A DNA stretch of 22,792 nucleotides, taken from positions 152 through 22,943 of the forward strand of contig NZ_DJHF01000027.1 in assembly GCF_002433005.1 (NCBI RefSeq), read 5' to 3'. Position numbers and translations under genes: made by a program. The notes below the pieces were generated by a model that was not told where the DNA came from, made no database searches, and saw only the letters and a program-made list of their open reading frames with translations. This stretch comes from Acetomicrobium sp. UBA5826. Lineage in GTDB: Bacteria; Synergistota; Synergistia; Synergistales; Acetomicrobiaceae. This document shows positions 7,736 to 14,968 of the stretch, one piece after another. Positions within the stretch are counted from its first letter, which is position 1, and every line of letters starts with the position of its first letter.

Positions 7736-9685
7736 TTATACGACATATTGCTTTAAGCGAACCTTTTGAAGCAAGAAAACTACCGCGATAACCGTTACGG
7801 CCAACAAATTGGCCAATAAAGAAGGATATATTATTCCGAAGGGTAGTATCATAAAAGCGAGTCTTTCGATAATGTTGAGCTTCGAAAGGAAATAGCCCTG
7901 TATTCCTGCAGATAAGGCAATGACTGCCAGTATCGCCGTTACACAGCCCAATATGATGTGCAATATGTCTCCCTTTAAAAGCAAGTAAGGATTGTATACG
8001 AACATATAGGGGACCAAAAAACCGGCCGCAGCGGTAGCTAACGCAGTAAAACCGGTCTTCATGGGATTAGATTTAGCTATGCCCGAAGCGGCATAGGTAG
8101 CCAAAGCAACGGGTGGTGTGACATCTGCCAAAACTCCAAAATAAAGACAAAAAAGGTGAGCCGAAAACATTGGAACGCCCATCTGCGCCAATGCAGGAGC
8201 AGCAAGGGTAGAAGTAATAATGTACTGAGCCGTCGTCGGCACTCCCATGCCGAGTATGATCGAGCCAATCATGGTGAGTATCAGGGCAAAGGGAAGGATC
8301 CCGTGAGAGAGGCTCAACACGAATGAAGAAAAGGCAAGCCCCACACCGGTAATGCCGATAACTCCGATGATTAATCCCGAACAAGCACAAGCTGCAGCAA
8401 CTTCCACTGCTCCAATGGCACCGTTTATCAAGGCATCTACTATTCTTTTTGGTGTCATGCGATATTCTTTCTTGCCTCCCCAGGACACCACAACCAAAAG
8501 CACCAAAGACCAGAAGACAGCTTTTACGGGCGAATAACCCAGGGCTAAAAAGATGACAAGCGTTACTATCGGCAAGAGCAAATGCCATCCTTCTTTTAAG
8601 ACAATTTTAAGCTTTGGCATGTTTTCAGCGCTGAATTTTTGTAATCCAATTCTTCCCGAACGGAAATGCACCATAAACCATATCGAGGCGAAATATAAAG
8701 TGGCCGGCACAGCTGCCGCTACAACTATTTCCCAATAAGAAACGCCTAAAAATTGGGCCATGATAAATGCTGCCGCCCCCATAACGGGAGGCATGACCTG
8801 CCCTCCCGTAGATGCAGCTGCGACGACGGCTCCGGCAAATTCGTTTTTATAACCCGACTGCTTCATAAGGGGAATTGTAAAAGCCCCCGTTGTAACTGCA
8901 TTGGCAACGGAACTTCCTGAGACGGTCCCCATTAAACCGCTTGCGATGACCGCCGCCTTGCCGGGACCTCCCTGGCTTCGACCGGTGAGAGCAACGGCTA
9001 AATCGATAAAAAACTTGCCTGCCCCTGAGGAGCTTAAAAAAGCGCCAAACAAAACGAAGAGAAATATGAATGAGGCAGAAACGCCTAAGGGAACGCCGAA
9101 AATGCCGTCGGTGCGAAGATATTCGAAGGGAGCGAGCTCCTTGAGAGGAAATCCTCCATGACCTAAAAGCCCAGGGAAATAGGGACCGAAAAGGGCGTAT
9201 ATCAGAGTAACTATGGCGACAATTGGCAAAGGCCAACCCATTGAACGCCTCGCTCCCTCGATGACCAAAATTATCATCATTACGCCAAGATATATATCGG
9301 ATGAGGTTGGCATCCCTTCGCGTTGAGATATGGCGTCCCAATTTATAAGTATGTTTAAACAACCTATGGCCAAAAGGATGGCGAAACACCAGTCCCATAT
9401 ATCTATCTTATTCTTCGGCCTTCCCTTTGAAATGGGGTACAGCAAAAAGAGGAGGACACCCATAAACATCCAGTGCACGCCCCTTTGATACATGGCAGGC
9501 AAAAGACCATATAAAGCAGTGTATAGATGAAATAATGATGCAGATATGGCAATTCCGGCCACTAGCCACCATTGCCACCCTTTCAATTGACGTGCCTTTG
9601 ATTCTACTTCCAGAATCTCGGTCTTGTTGGGCTCATCAAGGGATGAAGATATTTTAGGGTCATTATTGCGATCCTCGGTTACCAT
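7736..9685 (-). CDS. TRAP transporter permease, fused DctQ-DctM type (TAXI system)
   Basis: A 649-residue integral membrane protein. The N-terminal third (about residues 30-150) has the four helices of the small DctQ-like subunit fused to the large DctM-like domain (about 160-630, TRAP_DctM signature GLMGTVSGSSVANAVTTGAF and the MPPVMGAAAFIMAQFLGVSY segment). Such fusions are the norm for TAXI-type TRAP systems, which take up carboxylates or amino acids by Na+ symport with a periplasmic binding protein. Start: the longer form (9724) lacks a site, whereas ATG 9685 has AAAGGGGG 7 bases upstream. Its partner binding protein is the gene just upstream, separated by a small hairpin. The substrate is unknown; the downstream enzymes imply something converted to a 3-oxo acid. 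Confidence 0.93.
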   Translation of the reverse strand: MVTEDRNNDPKISSSLDEPNKTEILEVESKARQLKGWQWWLVAGIAISASLFHLYTALYGLLPAMYQRGVHWMFMGVLLFLLYPISKGRPKNKIDIWDWCFAILLAIGCLNILINWDAISQREGMPTSSDIYLGVMMIILVIEGARRSMGWPLPIVAIVTLIYALFGPYFPGLLGHGGFPLKELAPFEYLRTDGIFGVPLGVSASFIFLFVLFGAFLSSSGAGKFFIDLAVALTGRSQGGPGKAAVIASGLMGTVSGSSVANAVTTGAFTIPLMKQSGYKNEFAGAVVAAASTGGQVMPPVMGAAAFIMAQFLGVSYWEIVVAAAVPATLYFASIWFMVHFRSGRIGLQKFSAENMPKLKIVLKEGWHLLLPIVTLVIFLALGYSPVKAVFWSLVLLVVVSWGGKKEYRMTPKRIVDALINGAIGAVEVAAACACSGLIIGVIGITGVGLAFSSFVLSLSHGILPFALILTMIGSIILGMGVPTTAQYIITSTLAAPALAQMGVPMFSAHLFCLYFGVLADVTPPVALATYAASGIAKSNPMKTGFTALATAAAGFLVPYMFVYNPYLLLKGDILHIILGCVTAILAVIALSAGIQGYFLSKLNIIERLAFMILPFGIIYPSLLANLLAVTVIAVVFLLQKVRLKQYVV

Positions 9686-9710
9686 AAAAATGCCCCCTTT
9701 ACTGTGAAGG

Positions 9711-9746
9711 AAAAATTGGCCCAACCGATATACCGCCGGCTGGGCC
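9711..9746 (-). terminator. Intercistronic hairpin with T run between binding protein and permease
   Basis: On the minus strand, GGCCCA-g-CCG pairs with CGG-t-TGGGCC (9746-9718; nine pairs, one mismatch), followed by AATTTTT (9717-9711). It begins 12 bases after the binding-protein stop and ends before the permease ribosome binding site. Such partial terminators or mRNA-stabilising hairpins commonly give more binding protein than permease. Confidence 0.65.
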
Positions 9747-9758
9747 TCTGAATTGTTC

Positions 9759-10718
9759 TTATTCTACAGGTACCTCTATGCCGTGCTCTTTAAAGTATTT
9801 TGCGGCCCCCGGATGGACAGGTATAATAGCAATGCTTGCTTCTTCGGGGACAAAATGCTCGGCCTGTGGAATGGATTGCATGATCTCTTCCCTATTTTCT
9901 ATGATGGTCTTGACGAGCTTGTAGGCCAGTTCTTCATCCATGTCCTTGTTAACAGCCAGGAAGTTACCGTCGGCCACGGTGAGGACGTCTTCTTCTTGAC
10001 CTGGATAGGTTCCTTTGGGGATCTTATAGGGAAACATGAAGGGAAATTTCTCTACTACCTTATCGACGACATCCTGTGGAATGGGTATCATGACTATATC
10101 GCGAACAGCGGCCACTTCCAGCACCGCAGACCCGGGTGTGGCGAAGTTCCAAAAGACTACATCCACATTTCCGTCTTTAAGGGCCATTACGCCCTCAGGT
10201 TGAGTCAGCTGTTGTTTTTTAATGTCCTTATTCGGATCTATTCCTGCCGCTTCCAAGATCATGTTCGTAAGAACCTGGTCACCTCCGCCGGGCGCGCCGA
10301 CGGAAACTTTTTTACCAATAATGTCCTCGAACTTGGTTATTCCCGTGCCTTTTGTCGTCACGATGTGATGAGGCGCCGGATACATATGCATTAGTATTCG
10401 CAGGGGCAAAGCACCGTCTTCTTCAAAGGCCTCCGTTCCAGTGTAGGCTTGGTAGAGCGTGGAGCCCATGGACATCCCTATATGCGCTCTACCTGAGGCC
10501 ACAAGGCGACAATTTTCCCTCGACGCGGAAGTAGCCCTGGATGTGGCTTTTACGTCGATGCCGGCCTTTGTCAAAATTTCCGCCATAACCCCTCCTAAGG
10601 GATAGTATGTACCTCCAATCCCTCCTGATGCTATGGTGATATAAGTGACGGCGTAAGCTGTACCCACAAAGGCTACCAAAGATAACAAAGCAACTGCCAA
10701 TAACGTCCTTCTTTTCAT
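9759..10718 (-). CDS. TAXI-family TRAP transporter solute-binding protein
   Basis: A 319-residue periplasmic binding protein of the TRAP-associated extracytoplasmic immunogenic (TAXI) family. It begins with a Sec signal peptide: KRR, a hydrophobic core, then a likely cleavage after AYA at about residue 23. The mature protein opens with ITIASGGIGGTYYPLGG, the TAXI N-terminal signature, and later has KVSVGAPGGGDQ (about 141-152), which forms the ligand pocket. There is no lipobox cysteine, so it should be soluble in the periplasm. ATG 10718 has GGAGGAGAG 6 bases upstream; the ORF extends 13 codons further but that part is not signal-like. It follows the aminotransferase by 95 bases and precedes the fused permease. 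Ligand unknown: the family includes glutamate/alpha-hydroxyglutarate-type binders, and an amino or keto acid fits the neighbours. Confidence 0.94.
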   Translation of the reverse strand: MKRRTLLAVALLSLVAFVGTAYAVTYITIASGGIGGTYYPLGGVMAEILTKAGIDVKATSRATSASRENCRLVASGRAHIGMSMGSTLYQAYTGTEAFEEDGALPLRILMHMYPAPHHIVTTKGTGITKFEDIIGKKVSVGAPGGGDQVLTNMILEAAGIDPNKDIKKQQLTQPEGVMALKDGNVDVVFWNFATPGSAVLEVAAVRDIVMIPIPQDVVDKVVEKFPFMFPYKIPKGTYPGQEEDVLTVADGNFLAVNKDMDEELAYKLVKTIIENREEIMQSIPQAEHFVPEEASIAIIPVHPGAAKYFKEHGIEVPVE

Positions 10719-10813
10719 AATCTTCTCTCCTCCCTCTTGTTTATTTTTTTTTGACACATCAAAATTAACTAATCACTCTATACCTATGGGCAACTTAAAC
10801 CCAAAGGGGCTCT

Positions 10814-12151
10814 TTAAAGCAACTTTTCAGCCGTTGCCGCTAATCCTTCTTCTAACTTGTTCAACAATTCATCTACCTGCTCGGCGGTTATGACGAGAGG
10901 AGGACCTATGAGGAAGTTGTCGCCATCTATACCGTCCACCATCCCTCCGCCCGGATAGATGACAAGCCCCCTATCGAGGCATTCCTTCATCGCCAACGCG
11001 GCAGCGCCTTTGCTTTTAGGGAATGGCTTTTTGCTTTCTTTGTCCATGACCAGCTCTACGCCCCACATAAGCCCCCTTCCTCTTACATCTCCCACTATTG
11101 GATTGGAAGCCTCTATCTCTTTAAGGCCCCTGCCAAGTTTTTCGCCCTGAAGGCGAGTGTTAGTTACTAAATCGTGCTTTTTCATATATCGTATGACGGC
11201 AGCCGTAGCAGCACCGCTTACTGGGTTTCCGTTGTAGGTGTGGCCATGGACAAAGGCACCGCTTCCGTTGCGTATTGTCTCGGCGATCTCATTTCTAATG
11301 ATGATTCCACCCGTGGGGACATAACCGGCGGCCATGCCCTTCGCCGTTGCGATTATGTCAGGGGTTACGTTCCAGTGGTTCACGCAGAAGTTGGCACCGG
11401 TTCTGCCGAAGCCCGTCATTACTTCGTCGGCGATGAGCAAAATGTCATAACGGTCGCATATTTCACGAACTATAGGCCAGTATTCGTCGGGTGGTACCAA
11501 CGCCCCAATGGCAGAACCGACCATGGGCTCGGCTATGAAGGCAGAGATATATTGGGAGCCGATATTTTTTATGATGTCCTCTAGCTGATGGGCGCAGGCA
11601 ATGCCACACCCGGGGTATTTTTTGCCAAAGGGACAGCGATAACAGTAATGAGCCACGATCTTTGGGTACTCTTTGAAGAGCGGAGAGTAGATGCGACGTC
11701 GGGGTATGCTACCTCCGACTGCCATGGTACCAATTGTACTTCCATGATAGGAATTCCATCTGGCTACGACAAGTGCTTTAGAAGTGCTGACGCCGTCTCT
11801 TTCGACGAAATACTGACGCGCCAGCTTGATCGCGGATTCTACGGCTTCGCTTCCGCCGCTCACAAACCATACATAATCCAGCCCTTCGGGAGCTATGTTT
11901 GCGACTTCTTCGGCCGCCTCTTCCAATGCAGCGCTACGCCATCGCGAAGTGTGGGCAAATTCTATAGTTTTCAGCTGCTCGGTTATTGCGTCGATAATTT
12001 CAGGAACACCATGGCCTAAGTTGGAGATCAAGGCCCCACTGCAACCATCGAGATAACGTTTTCCTTCTTCATCGTAAAGGTATATCCCCTCACCCTTCAC
12101 TACCCTTGGCATAATCGCCTTGAAATTGCGCTGAAAAACCTTGCCACCCAT
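10814..12151 (-). CDS. Class III (omega/beta) aminotransferase, PLP-dependent
   Basis: A 445-residue fold-type I PLP enzyme of aminotransferase class III, moving an amino group (usually a terminal or beta amine) to a 2-oxo acid such as pyruvate. Visible motifs: SGGSEAVESAIK (98-109, phosphate-binding), YHGST (135-139), ADEVMTGFGRTG with Asp242, which contacts the PLP ring nitrogen, and TAKGMAAGY with Lys271, the Schiff-base lysine. A cysteine cluster C170-x2-C173-x8-C182-x3-C186 sits in the insert before the large domain. The longest ORF begins at 12187, but that ATG lies at or just before the predicted transcription start of the nearer promoter; ATG 12151 has GGAGG 8 bases upstream and is the better start. 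It is the first gene of the TRAP/CoA-transferase/thiolase unit, suggesting it makes the oxo acid they process. It could be a beta-alanine/3-aminobutyrate, GABA or diamine transaminase; substrate not decidable. Confidence 0.92.
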   Translation of the reverse strand: MGGKVFQRNFKAIMPRVVKGEGIYLYDEEGKRYLDGCSGALISNLGHGVPEIIDAITEQLKTIEFAHTSRWRSAALEEAAEEVANIAPEGLDYVWFVSGGSEAVESAIKLARQYFVERDGVSTSKALVVARWNSYHGSTIGTMAVGGSIPRRRIYSPLFKEYPKIVAHYCYRCPFGKKYPGCGIACAHQLEDIIKNIGSQYISAFIAEPMVGSAIGALVPPDEYWPIVREICDRYDILLIADEVMTGFGRTGANFCVNHWNVTPDIIATAKGMAAGYVPTGGIIIRNEIAETIRNGSGAFVHGHTYNGNPVSGAATAAVIRYMKKHDLVTNTRLQGEKLGRGLKEIEASNPIVGDVRGRGLMWGVELVMDKESKKPFPKSKGAAALAMKECLDRGLVIYPGGGMVDGIDGDNFLIGPPLVITAEQVDELLNKLEEGLAATAEKLL

Positions 12152-12187
12152 TTCTCTCGCCTCCGGGGTTCGATTTGTAAAAAACAC

Positions 12188-12216
12188 ATTATAGTAACGT
12201 ATACATTGATGTACAA
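12188..12216 (-). promoter_or_regulatory. Promoter P2 of the aminotransferase unit
   Basis: Minus strand TTGTAC (12216-12211), a 17-base spacer and a perfect TATAAT (12193-12188). Predicted start near 12181, leaving a leader of about 30 bases to ATG 12151. The spacer contains the small inverted repeat TACAT-TG-ATGTA (12202-12213). Confidence 0.8.
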
Positions 12217-12234
12217 GCTACCTCTTCGTAAAAT

Positions 12235-12256
12235 ATATGAAGGATATCCTTCATAT
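12235..12256. promoter_or_regulatory. 22-bp perfect palindrome, candidate operator
   Basis: The palindrome has 11-base arms ATATGAAGGAT / ATCCTTCATAT with no spacer. It covers the predicted transcription start of promoter P1 and ends 19 bases before the -35 box of P2, the placement expected for a repressor or dual-role site. There is no T run, so it is not a terminator. The cognate protein is unknown; the RpiR-type regulator of the same unit is the nearest candidate. Confidence 0.65.
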
Positions 12257-12260
12257 TGAG

Positions 12261-12289
12261 ATGCTACATTTCAAATGGACAATTGTCAA
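12261..12289 (-). promoter_or_regulatory. Promoter P1 of the aminotransferase unit
   Basis: Minus strand consensus TTGACA (12289-12284), a 17-base spacer and TAGCAT (12266-12261, four of six consensus bases). Predicted start near 12254 falls inside the 22-bp palindrome. It lies 52 bases after the PlsY-fusion stop. Confidence 0.65.
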
Positions 12290-12340
12290 GGCTAAACGCT
12301 TCATCTTTATAACCTTTAGCGGGGAATATGACAGAAAGGA

Positions 12341-13519
12341 TTAAAAACCTCCGGAGAAAAGAAACAGGACCAAAGCAGCAGCTGGAGCCATAGTAAAATT
12401 GTCGAGTCCCTTGGGTGTTACGCTCTCTATCACGGTGGTGACAAGAGAGGCAATTGCTACCGCTAAGATTGGCAGAGGAAGAAATAACAATTTGCTCACT
12501 AAAAGACAGGAGAGAAAACATGCAATAAAACAGCCGACGCTTCCCTCCAAGGTTTTGCCTTCGATCAATGGCCTTTTCCCAAAGCGGGAACCGCAAAGGG
12601 CCGCCCAGGCGTCTCCCAGGATCAACATGATCATGGCGATAACGCCCAGCGGGTCCGGGAAAAGAGTGGCCAAAGCCGATCCTGCTAAAAACATCGTCGT
12701 AGAGGAAAGGTGTTCTGCTTCCTGCGCTCTTCCGACGGGGGCAAAGAGGGACTTCACATATTCGTTTACTTGCGGTTTGCGAAACCTCAGAAACTCCACA
12801 AAAACGGCAAGGGCTGCAAAGGCAAAGAGTGCGCTGCGATATGTAGCGTAACCGAACACAGGATAGAAGAATGCAGGAAATACCAAAGCGGAATATCTGT
12901 ATAATTTTCGCCTTACCAAATGCCGTTCCATTGCCTTGGCAAAATCGTTAAGGTCATTAGAAAGGCGCTTCCATCCGAATACCAGTACCCACAGGACCAA
13001 AAAGGTGGCCGTGCAAGCCGTCTTGAGATCGACGGTATCTCTTGCAAGAGACACCAAAATACAAAAAGGCCAAAGCGTAGCCAGTGACAAAAGCAGGCAT
13101 CCGCCAAAGGTCAAAAGGGCGGTTGCCACCATCAGGCCGGAGATCATCGCCTCCAAGGGCATCAAAGCCACAAAGGCTCCCACAGTAGCTGACGCTCCCC
13201 TGCCTCCCTTGAAACGCAGAAAAATTGACCACGTATGGCCCAAGACGGCCATCCATGCACACATTGGCCACAAAAAGGCGGAAAGCCCGGCCCACCTGGC
13301 CATCAAGACGGCAAAACCGCCCTTTGCCGCGTCGCCCAGGACTGCGAGACAGCCCGCGGCAGGACCGGATAAAATCCACACATTGGTGGCTCCCACATTC
13401 TTTGTCCCCTCTTTTGTAAGGTCCACCGAAGGCCCGCTAAAAAACCTGGCAACAATCGCGCTCCAGGGGATGCTGCCTATGAAGTAACATAAAATCAACA
13501 GGCTCAACGCTTTGGCCAT
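12341..13519 (-). CDS. plsY: PlsY glycerol-3-phosphate acyltransferase fused to a CTP-dependent lipid-kinase-like domain
   Basis: A 392-residue membrane protein with two recognisable halves. Residues 1-195 are PlsY, which acylates glycerol-3-phosphate from acyl-phosphate: GSIPWSAIVA (15-24), GTKNVGATN (38-46, where most PlsY have GSGNxGATN) and FKGGRGASATVGAF (103-116). Residues about 205-392 resemble the dolichol kinase/phytol kinase/CTP:diacylglycerol kinase family, with the signature LGDAWAALCGSRFGKRPLIE (301-320), then GKTLEGS and a late DNFTMAPAAA. PlsY alone is about 200 aa, so this is a true fusion, not read-through: the frame is continuous. I chose ATG 13519 (AGGGGG 8 bases upstream) over GTG 13528. 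It follows the patatin gene by 12 bases and ends the fumarase/lipid unit. Expected role: first step of phospholipid synthesis plus phosphorylation of a lipid alcohol or diacylglycerol, the latter inferred. Confidence 0.88.
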   Translation of the reverse strand: MAKALSLLILCYFIGSIPWSAIVARFFSGPSVDLTKEGTKNVGATNVWILSGPAAGCLAVLGDAAKGGFAVLMARWAGLSAFLWPMCAWMAVLGHTWSIFLRFKGGRGASATVGAFVALMPLEAMISGLMVATALLTFGGCLLLSLATLWPFCILVSLARDTVDLKTACTATFLVLWVLVFGWKRLSNDLNDFAKAMERHLVRRKLYRYSALVFPAFFYPVFGYATYRSALFAFAALAVFVEFLRFRKPQVNEYVKSLFAPVGRAQEAEHLSSTTMFLAGSALATLFPDPLGVIAMIMLILGDAWAALCGSRFGKRPLIEGKTLEGSVGCFIACFLSCLLVSKLLFLPLPILAVAIASLVTTVIESVTPKGLDNFTMAPAAALVLFLFSGGF

Positions 13520-13531
13520 ATAGGCCACCCC

Positions 13532-14389
13532 CTATTCGAACAACTCCCCAATGGCCGACAGGTTCCTTTCTACCGCCTTCTTGCCTTCGGCGATGGCGAC
13601 GGAAGATTTATCGAATTCTAACATGCGGACGTTTTTTACCTTGGGGGAGATGAGAAGGTCGGGAGGGTCAGCCGCCAGGCGATGTCTGGTCAACCTGGTT
13701 TGAATGATTTGGCTGGATACGGCGAGAACTTCCAGGAAATGAGGCATCCTCTGGCCCTCGTCATCGTTTGTAAAGTTGCCGGACCTTTCGGGCAAACCCC
13801 AATGAGGGCCGAAATACCTCCCAACCCTCTCTCCGTTCAGGTCTACGGCTACAACTATATCGGCGCCCAAAGCCCTGCATAAAGACACGGGGACGGGGTT
13901 AGCCAATGCACCGTCCCCCAAAAGCAGTCCCCTTTTTTGATAGGGAATCAACATGCCCGGGGCAGAAATGCTTGCCATAATCGCATCTACGAGGTCTCCT
14001 TCGGTAAACCAAAGCTCCATCCCGGTGGAAAGATCTACTGCGACGGCGCCGAACTTCACAGGCAGATCCTCGATCATAACATCTCCCAAGGCATCTCGAA
14101 GCCATTTCATTATGCCGTCGTTGTCGAAAAAACCACCACGAAAGATCAGCCGTCCCAACATCCTGAACATACCCATCTTGCTCCAGGAGCCGGAAGCTTC
14201 CTCGAGAGCATCGAGCTTAGAAGCCGCGTAAAAACCCCCGATCAAAGCTCCCATGGAGCAGCCGCAAACGATATCAGGGTATATCCCCCTCTCTTCCAAG
14301 GCCTTCAAGACGCCTATATGGGCCCACCCCCTTGCCGCGCCGCTTCCCAAAGTGATCCCTATCTTTGCTCTGTAGTTTTCGCCCTTCAT
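13532..14389 (-). CDS. Patatin-like phospholipase (RssA/YchK type)
   Basis: A 285-residue serine acyl hydrolase with the patatin Ser-Asp dyad. The oxyanion loop is GSGAARGWAHIG (15-26), the nucleophile is Ser45 in GCSMGAL, and the partner is Asp159 in GDGALANP. There is no signal peptide, so it acts in the cytoplasm or at the inner membrane face, probably releasing fatty acids from phospholipid or lysophospholipid. The ORF can extend to 14428, but ATG 14389 overlaps the fumarase beta stop as ATGA, typical of translational coupling. It precedes the PlsY fusion, so a lipid hydrolase and lipid-synthesis enzyme are made together, hinting at membrane-lipid turnover. Substrate unknown. Confidence 0.9.
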   Translation of the reverse strand: MKGENYRAKIGITLGSGAARGWAHIGVLKALEERGIYPDIVCGCSMGALIGGFYAASKLDALEEASGSWSKMGMFRMLGRLIFRGGFFDNDGIMKWLRDALGDVMIEDLPVKFGAVAVDLSTGMELWFTEGDLVDAIMASISAPGMLIPYQKRGLLLGDGALANPVPVSLCRALGADIVVAVDLNGERVGRYFGPHWGLPERSGNFTNDDEGQRMPHFLEVLAVSSQIIQTRLTRHRLAADPPDLLISPKVKNVRMLEFDKSSVAIAEGKKAVERNLSAIGELFE

Positions 14390-14967
14390 CTGTCTTCGCC
14401 TATCCTTTCTCCGCGGGAAGACGACCACTGCCCTGGCCCAATCTCATACAGGTCGTTGCCCTCACTGTCTGCGACCACCAGCAGCGGGAAGTCCTCGACC
14501 AGCAATTCGTAAATTGCCTCCGGTCCGAGGTCTTCGTAAGCTATAACCCTGGAGGCCTTCACCCTTTTGGCAAGAAGCGCTGCCGCACCGCCCGTCGCCC
14601 CAAAATATACTGCCCCATTTGCTCTGATGGCGGCAATGACCTCCGGGTTCCTTCGCCCCTTTCCGATCATGCCCTTCAACCCCATCTCTAGAAGCATGGG
14701 CGTGTATCTGTCCATTCTCCCGCTTGTGGTCGGGCCTATGGAACCGATCGGGACGCCCGGTGGGGCCGGAGCAGGTCCTGCATAGTAAATAACCTGCCCC
14801 CGAAGGTCGAAGGGAGGATTTTCGCCCCTCTTCAAGGTCTCTGCCATCCTCTTGTGGGCAGCATCGCGTGCGGTGTATATAACGCCTGACAGCAGCACCC
14901 TTTCGCCAACGTGCAAATCCTTAACGATATCTTCCTCGAGTGGCGTTCGAACTTTCCTGCCCTTCAT
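14386..14967 (-). CDS. Class I fumarate hydratase, beta subunit
   Basis: The 193-residue C-terminal-type subunit (Fumerase_C) of a two-subunit [4Fe-4S] hydro-lyase interconverting fumarate and (S)-malate in the cytoplasm. Signatures: GVIYTARDAAHKRM (29-42), YYAGPAPAPPG (about 61-71), GSIGPTTSGRMD (about 75-86) and GKGRRNPEV. Length matches stand-alone beta subunits. It begins one base after the alpha subunit stop and overlaps the patatin start. L-tartrate dehydratase beta is a homologous alternative, but the neighbouring propionate-pathway genes favour fumarase. Confidence 0.93.
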   Translation of the reverse strand: MKGRKVRTPLEEDIVKDLHVGERVLLSGVIYTARDAAHKRMAETLKRGENPPFDLRGQVIYYAGPAPAPPGVPIGSIGPTTSGRMDRYTPMLLEMGLKGMIGKGRRNPEVIAAIRANGAVYFGATGGAAALLAKRVKASRVIAYEDLGPEAIYELLVEDFPLLVVADSEGNDLYEIGPGQWSSSRGERIGEDR

Positions 14968-14968
14968 C

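Noticed and set aside
7690..7746. N-terminal extension of CoA-transferase A to ATG 7746
   Set aside because: The extension overlaps the permease end, lacks family similarity and contains the GGGAGGTG site that serves the TTG start at 7689.
8073..8588. A 171-residue minus-strand open frame inside the TRAP permease
   Set aside because: It is a Cys/Arg/Ser-rich shadow of the well-supported permease frame, with no recognisable motif.
12152..12187. Twelve extra N-terminal codons of the aminotransferase
   Set aside because: The ATG at 12187 lies at the edge of the P2 -10 box (12188-12193), upstream of the predicted transcript start, and has no ribosome binding site.
12278..12287. Ten-base palindrome GACAATTGTC overlapping the P1 -35 box
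   Set aside because: Too short to separate from chance, and partly forced by the TTGACA box itself.
12290..12340. Possible terminator after the PlsY fusion (GCTAAA / TTTAGC arms)
   Set aside because: The stem is only 6 bp with an 18-base loop and no T run, so I cannot support it; read-through toward the aminotransferase remains possible.
13937..14512. A 191-residue plus-strand open frame opposite the patatin and fumarase beta genes
   Set aside because: It crosses the boundary of two strongly supported genes on the other strand and has no motif or ribosome binding site.
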